A stretch of 64,000 nucleotides of DNA from Emticicia sp. BO119 (GTDB lineage: Bacteria > Bacteroidota > Bacteroidia > Cytophagales > Spirosomataceae): positions 1-64,000 of the forward strand of contig NZ_JACETV010000012.1 of NCBI RefSeq assembly GCF_013912375.1, read 5' to 3'. Under the pieces are notes generated by a model that was given only the letters and a program-made list of their open reading frames with translations, searched no databases and was not told the DNA's origin. The translations under genes and the position numbers were made by a program. Of the stretch, positions 61,178-64,000 are shown one piece after another. The stretch's first letter is position 1. Each line of letters begins with the position of its first letter.

Positions 61178-62362
61178 TTAAAAATATTGATTAATAAGTT
61201 TAATCTTTCTTAACAAGTTACTTAAACCCCAGCTTAAAGCTAACGAAAAGATAAATGTTAAGAGAAATTTTATAAAAGCAGGTATATGATAAGGCATCAA
61301 CAGGAATTGAATCCAGATCAGAAAAGGATAGTGAGTCAGATAAATGAGATAGGCATTTGAAGCAAGAGAATCCCACCAAGCGAATGTGGTATGGATTAAT
61401 TTCCGGAAAGTTGTTAAGAAAGCGATGCTACTTAGTGTGCATGAGGCTGTATAAATACTGAAGTAAATCATCCATCCACTGAAAGACTCTAACTGATTGG
61501 CCTTTACCATGTCTGCTAATATGTTTTTGCGTTCTACTATGGTTAAAATAGCATAAACTGTCAGGGCAAGTATTACCCATAGCCACCATTTCCTTGTAAT
61601 AGCTGATGTAAGAGAAAATAACTGCTGATTGAAATCTGTTGCACCAATAAGTACTCCAAGCATAAAGTAACCGAAATAGAGTAATACCCGGCTTAGCTGA
61701 AAATCAAATGGGCCGAGGCCTGTCCAGGTGCCTGCGCCTATAGCGTAGGCTACCGGAACATATAATACCCAGGTTATGAGCCACCAAAGTATAAAAAGCC
61801 ACCATGGTTTGTTTTGCAGAGAACTAATAATAGTGCCAGTATTTTTGCTGGTTTTTATGATAACACGATTTAGTAAAATAAATAGCAGATTAAAAACAAA
61901 CAGTACCCAGATAAACCAGGGCGGCCCTACAGGCCATTGCTCAACGAGGAAGAAGTCTTTGATATAAGCTACCAAATCTGTGTTTTCTCTGGCAATATAG
62001 TAAGCGGGGAAATAGGCAATTAACATCAGGAAAGTGCCTAAGGTAATAAAGGGGATAAGTAAGCGGTAAAACCTGTCCTTGATAAAAAGATAAATTCCTT
62101 TTTTGTGGCTGCTCCTGACTAAGAATAAGCCTCCGACCAGAAACATTAATGACATAAAGAATATATCATTAAAGTTTTCGAAAATATCAAGACCAACCCA
62201 TCTTCTGACATCTACAATAGGGTGGGTTGAGCTGATGTAGGCTTCTTTATCGAATCGGGCAAAGGTTGTGTAGGCCAGACTTGCGTGGTGTGCTACTACC
62301 AATACAGTAAGTGCCGAGCGTAGATAATCAACCCAAAGATTCCGGTTCAGAGGTTTTGTCAT
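61178..62362 (-). CDS. Acyltransferase 3 family membrane protein (MdoC-like)
   Basis: The 394-residue protein has ten or more membrane helices and the acyltransferase-3 start LWVDYLRSALTVLVVAHHAS, with the conserved His pair, then FNDIFFMSLMFLVGGLFLVR. The spacing matches the MdoC/OpgC-like branch, which adds succinyl or acetyl groups to periplasmic glucans. The mid-block GPPWFIWVLFVFNLLFIL and the end block HTTFAWWDSLASNAYLIYLT are also typical. Substrate unknown. It is a lone minus-strand gene. Confidence 0.9.
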   Translation of the reverse strand: MTKPLNRNLWVDYLRSALTVLVVAHHASLAYTTFARFDKEAYISSTHPIVDVRRWVGLDIFENFNDIFFMSLMFLVGGLFLVRSSHKKGIYLFIKDRFYRLLIPFITLGTFLMLIAYFPAYYIARENTDLVAYIKDFFLVEQWPVGPPWFIWVLFVFNLLFILLNRVIIKTSKNTGTIISSLQNKPWWLFILWWLITWVLYVPVAYAIGAGTWTGLGPFDFQLSRVLLYFGYFMLGVLIGATDFNQQLFSLTSAITRKWWLWVILALTVYAILTIVERKNILADMVKANQLESFSGWMIYFSIYTASCTLSSIAFLTTFRKLIHTTFAWWDSLASNAYLIYLTHYPFLIWIQFLLMPYHIPAFIKFLLTFIFSLALSWGLSNLLRKIKLINQYF

Positions 62363-62723
62363 GAAATGTGGTTGTATTTTCTAACAAAGACACATTTTTG
62401 TGGGTAGAGTTGCATGGTGGTGTGGCTTAAACTGAAGGGTACTTCAAAACTGATTAGTATCTGAATATTTGAGCATTCAGTACTGCCTGTGGTAATGCGT
62501 TTAAGGTTAAGTATTTTCGTCCTGGTGATTACAAATATAGCAGGATTATCTGTTGTTTATGATTTGCGCCTACACAACAGGCAAGAAAATAGACTATGTT
62601 AAGATAAGCATAGACCAAACTGGTATGTGCCTATGCTTATCCTGAACTGGTTTAAATATTTTTATGTGAAATCTAATGCTATTGCTGAAGCAGATAATTA
62701 AGATTTAGTCAGTTCAGTTTATC
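62363..62723. other. Gene-free interval with a hairpin
   Basis: No open frame of protein-like composition is present between the acyltransferase and the secreted protein at 62724. The one clear structure is the 11-bp stem at 62603-62641. Confidence 0.6.
62603..62641 (-). terminator. Hairpin beyond the secreted-protein gene
   Basis: GATAAGCATAG (62603-62613) and CTATGCTTATC (62631-62641) form an 11-bp stem with a 17-base loop that can fold further (ACCA/TGGT). On the minus strand it lies 83 bases after the stop at 62724 and is followed by a moderately U-rich sequence. Confidence 0.45.
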
Positions 62724-63815
62724 TTAATTTCCACACCCTTTAATTTCTGCCTTAAAAACTGCTCCTGTCTTTACCTCAAAGCCTGAATTAAGTACAATTG
62801 CTCTGCCTGCCTGATAGTTCACAGATGATGACTCAAGTTTGTTTGCTGCAATAATAGTACTACTTACTTTCTGAGTGCTGCTGCCCGAAATTATATCATC
62901 CGTCGGGCTCATCAGATATTTAGTGACAGGGCTTACATCTACCATAGAAAGTGCAGGGTTACCGGCATAAACCTGATTGGAAGATACTACTCTGATAAGG
63001 TATTTGTCACTCTCGGGTGTATTAGCAGGAATAGTACAGGTGATGGTTCCGGCGGCGGCACTACTGCCAATAATAGCCGGGAACTCAAAACTGCCATTTG
63101 GCTCTGATAATTGTACAAAAAACTGATTGCCAGGGCCGTTGAAGATACCAGTTGTTGAAAAACTGACGTCAACCGTACTTCCGGCACATAAACTGGCACT
63201 TGAAAGTGTTGGCATTGAAATGGTTGCCAGATTGCCAACAACCGTAAAAGTAGTAATTACAGGACCGTAGGTCAGCCCACCCCCTTTGTTGTCTTCGGCA
63301 TAACCTGTAACGGTCAGAGTATATTGACCCGGAATGAAATTACGCCCATTAACATTATCGCCGAGATTATCGAACAAGGCATTCGGGGCAACATTCTGTA
63401 CGATATTCCAGTTGAGTTCGGGACCCTGAATATTCATTTCAAAACTCCCGATATCTACATTATCGCACACATCTGTTACCAGAATACTTACCTGTTCGGG
63501 TATCTGGTCGATTACCATATTGTTGACCAACGGAAACAAACTCTGGTAGGGGTTTCCGGCCTTTACATAGCGATAGTCAACAAGACTGAGGCAGATATTC
63601 AGATTCTGTTGAAACCCTTGCGAAACTGACAATGCAGGTGTAGTAAGTTGGGTGATAAAAGTTTCTCCCATTGTCCATGAGAGTTGCACATTTCCGGTGG
63701 CTGCATAGCCGCCCGCAGAGGCAATTACCTGCGGGCTGACACTTTGCGCACAAACATTGTAACCTAATAATACATTATATATGATAAACAGGAATGTTGT
63801 TTTCATCACAATCAT
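62724..63815 (-). CDS. Secreted protein with C-terminal surface/sorting-type module
   Basis: The 363-residue protein has a signal peptide (TTFLFIIYNVLLGYNVCAQ) and an N-terminal segment (IASAGGYAATGNVQLSWTMG) typical of Bacteroidota exported proteins. A beta-rich middle with PKD-like strand order (PGQYTLTVTGYAEDN) follows. The last 55 residues (STIIAANKLESSSVNYQAG, then IVLNSGFEVKTGAVFKAEIK) form the same C-terminal module as the 946-residue protein at 9797. The ATG at 63815 overlaps the stop of the upstream gene by one base (TAATG), so the two are coupled; a second in-frame ATG lies at 63806. Confidence 0.85.
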   Translation of the reverse strand: MIVMKTTFLFIIYNVLLGYNVCAQSVSPQVIASAGGYAATGNVQLSWTMGETFITQLTTPALSVSQGFQQNLNICLSLVDYRYVKAGNPYQSLFPLVNNMVIDQIPEQVSILVTDVCDNVDIGSFEMNIQGPELNWNIVQNVAPNALFDNLGDNVNGRNFIPGQYTLTVTGYAEDNKGGGLTYGPVITTFTVVGNLATISMPTLSSASLCAGSTVDVSFSTTGIFNGPGNQFFVQLSEPNGSFEFPAIIGSSAAAGTITCTIPANTPESDKYLIRVVSSNQVYAGNPALSMVDVSPVTKYLMSPTDDIISGSSTQKVSSTIIAANKLESSSVNYQAGRAIVLNSGFEVKTGAVFKAEIKGCGN

Positions 63816-64000
63816 TAATTAAGTGGTGTTGCTACCAGCATTGACCCTGCTGCTACTACAGTTGGATTATTATTTGTTGTCTGATACTGTGCCCATCTTA
63901 TTTTGAACGTACCTGAAGTGCCGGTTGTAATATATAGTTCAAATGGGGTTGGGGTTATTAAACTTGTATCTACATTATTGCCAACCAACTGGTTATTCAG
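63815..64000 (-). CDS. C-terminal part of a secreted or structural protein (cut by window edge)
   Basis: On the minus strand an open frame enters from the window edge and ends at a TAA at 63815-63817. The 61 visible residues read like the tail of a beta-structured surface or tail-fibre-like protein: TPTPFELYITTGTSGTFKIR, then WAQYQ and PTVVAAGSMLVATPLN. Its stop overlaps the start of the next gene (TAATG), so both share a transcript. The main part lies to the right. Confidence 0.7.
   Translation of the reverse strand: MNNQLVGNNVDTSLITPTPFELYITTGTSGTFKIRWAQYQTTNNNPTVVAAGSMLVATPLN

Overview
The window looks like chromosome from a member of the Bacteroidota, most likely a Cytophagales-type environmental bacterium (Emticicia/Arcicella/Spirosoma-like; this is inference from gene content). 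It is AT-rich. Start codons are preceded by A-rich sequence rather than Shine-Dalgarno sites, and several promoters fit the Bacteroidetes consensus (-33 TTTG, -7 TAnnTTTG). The gene content is also typical of the group: ELWxxDGT-repeat secreted proteins, a shared Cytophagales-type C-terminal module, ABC permease/M1 peptidase fusions, TolB-like/amidohydrolase fusions, DUF3500 and LytTR proteins. No rRNA, tRNA or CRISPR array was seen.

Layout. 1-116: tail of an IS1-family transposase cut by the window edge. 0.36-9.7 kb: an acyltransferase-like membrane protein, a serine hydrolase, a MarR/membrane-protein pair with a clear operator, an outer-membrane barrel, an alpha/beta hydrolase and a lytic transglycosylase. 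9.8-12.6 kb: a 946-aa ELWxxDGT-repeat secreted protein, followed by about 1 kb without a gene that carries three hairpins. 13.6-16.3 kb: MarR, cupin, a GNAT gene broken by an in-frame stop, a second cupin and a flavin-type oxidoreductase. 16.6-19.8 kb: a Crp-led minus-strand group (Crp/Fnr regulator, propeller lipoprotein, small barrel, NAD-binding protein). 19.9-26.4 kb: ankyrin protein, secreted protein, a frameshifted S41 peptidase, a TrxR-like reductase, a HEAT-like protein and a CPA1 antiporter. 26.4-26.8 kb: a dense cluster of palindromes. 26.8-30.3 kb: a large, GC-richer PD40/amidohydrolase protein. 30.4-32.8 kb: a very AT-rich three-gene nuclease cassette, followed by a uracil-DNA glycosylase. 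33.5-38.8 kb: GNAT and an ABC transporter with a permease/peptidase fusion. 39-43.3 kb: small secreted proteins and lipoproteins, a PhyH dioxygenase, DUF72 and a Gln/Asn-rich repeat protein. 43.4-50.5 kb: a heavy-metal-binding-motif/DJ-1 fusion, a GlxA regulator and a six-gene stressosome operon (response regulator, RsbR, RsbS, RsbT, SpoIIE-type phosphatase, PAS histidine kinase). 50.6-64 kb: acyltransferases, darcynin-like, GlsB-like, lipase, DUF3500, a Cys-rich secreted protein, esterases, LytTR, GNAT and the secreted proteins at the right edge.

The most distinctive items are four. (1) The AT-rich cassette at 30.5-32.8 kb, which combines a stand-alone HsdR-N nuclease, a Vsr/DUF559-like nuclease with a second C-terminal domain, and a stand-alone ScoMcrA-N-like domain; it looks like a candidate DNA-targeting defence module. 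(2) The stressosome operon, whose only visible outputs are a phosphatase, a histidine kinase and a CheY-like receiver, with no sigma factor nearby. (3) Two recently broken genes: a GNAT with one nonsense codon and an S41 peptidase with a one-base homopolymer deletion. (4) A recurring promoter design in which a palindrome lies on the -33 element. All functional calls come from reading the translated sequences and motifs; no database search was possible.
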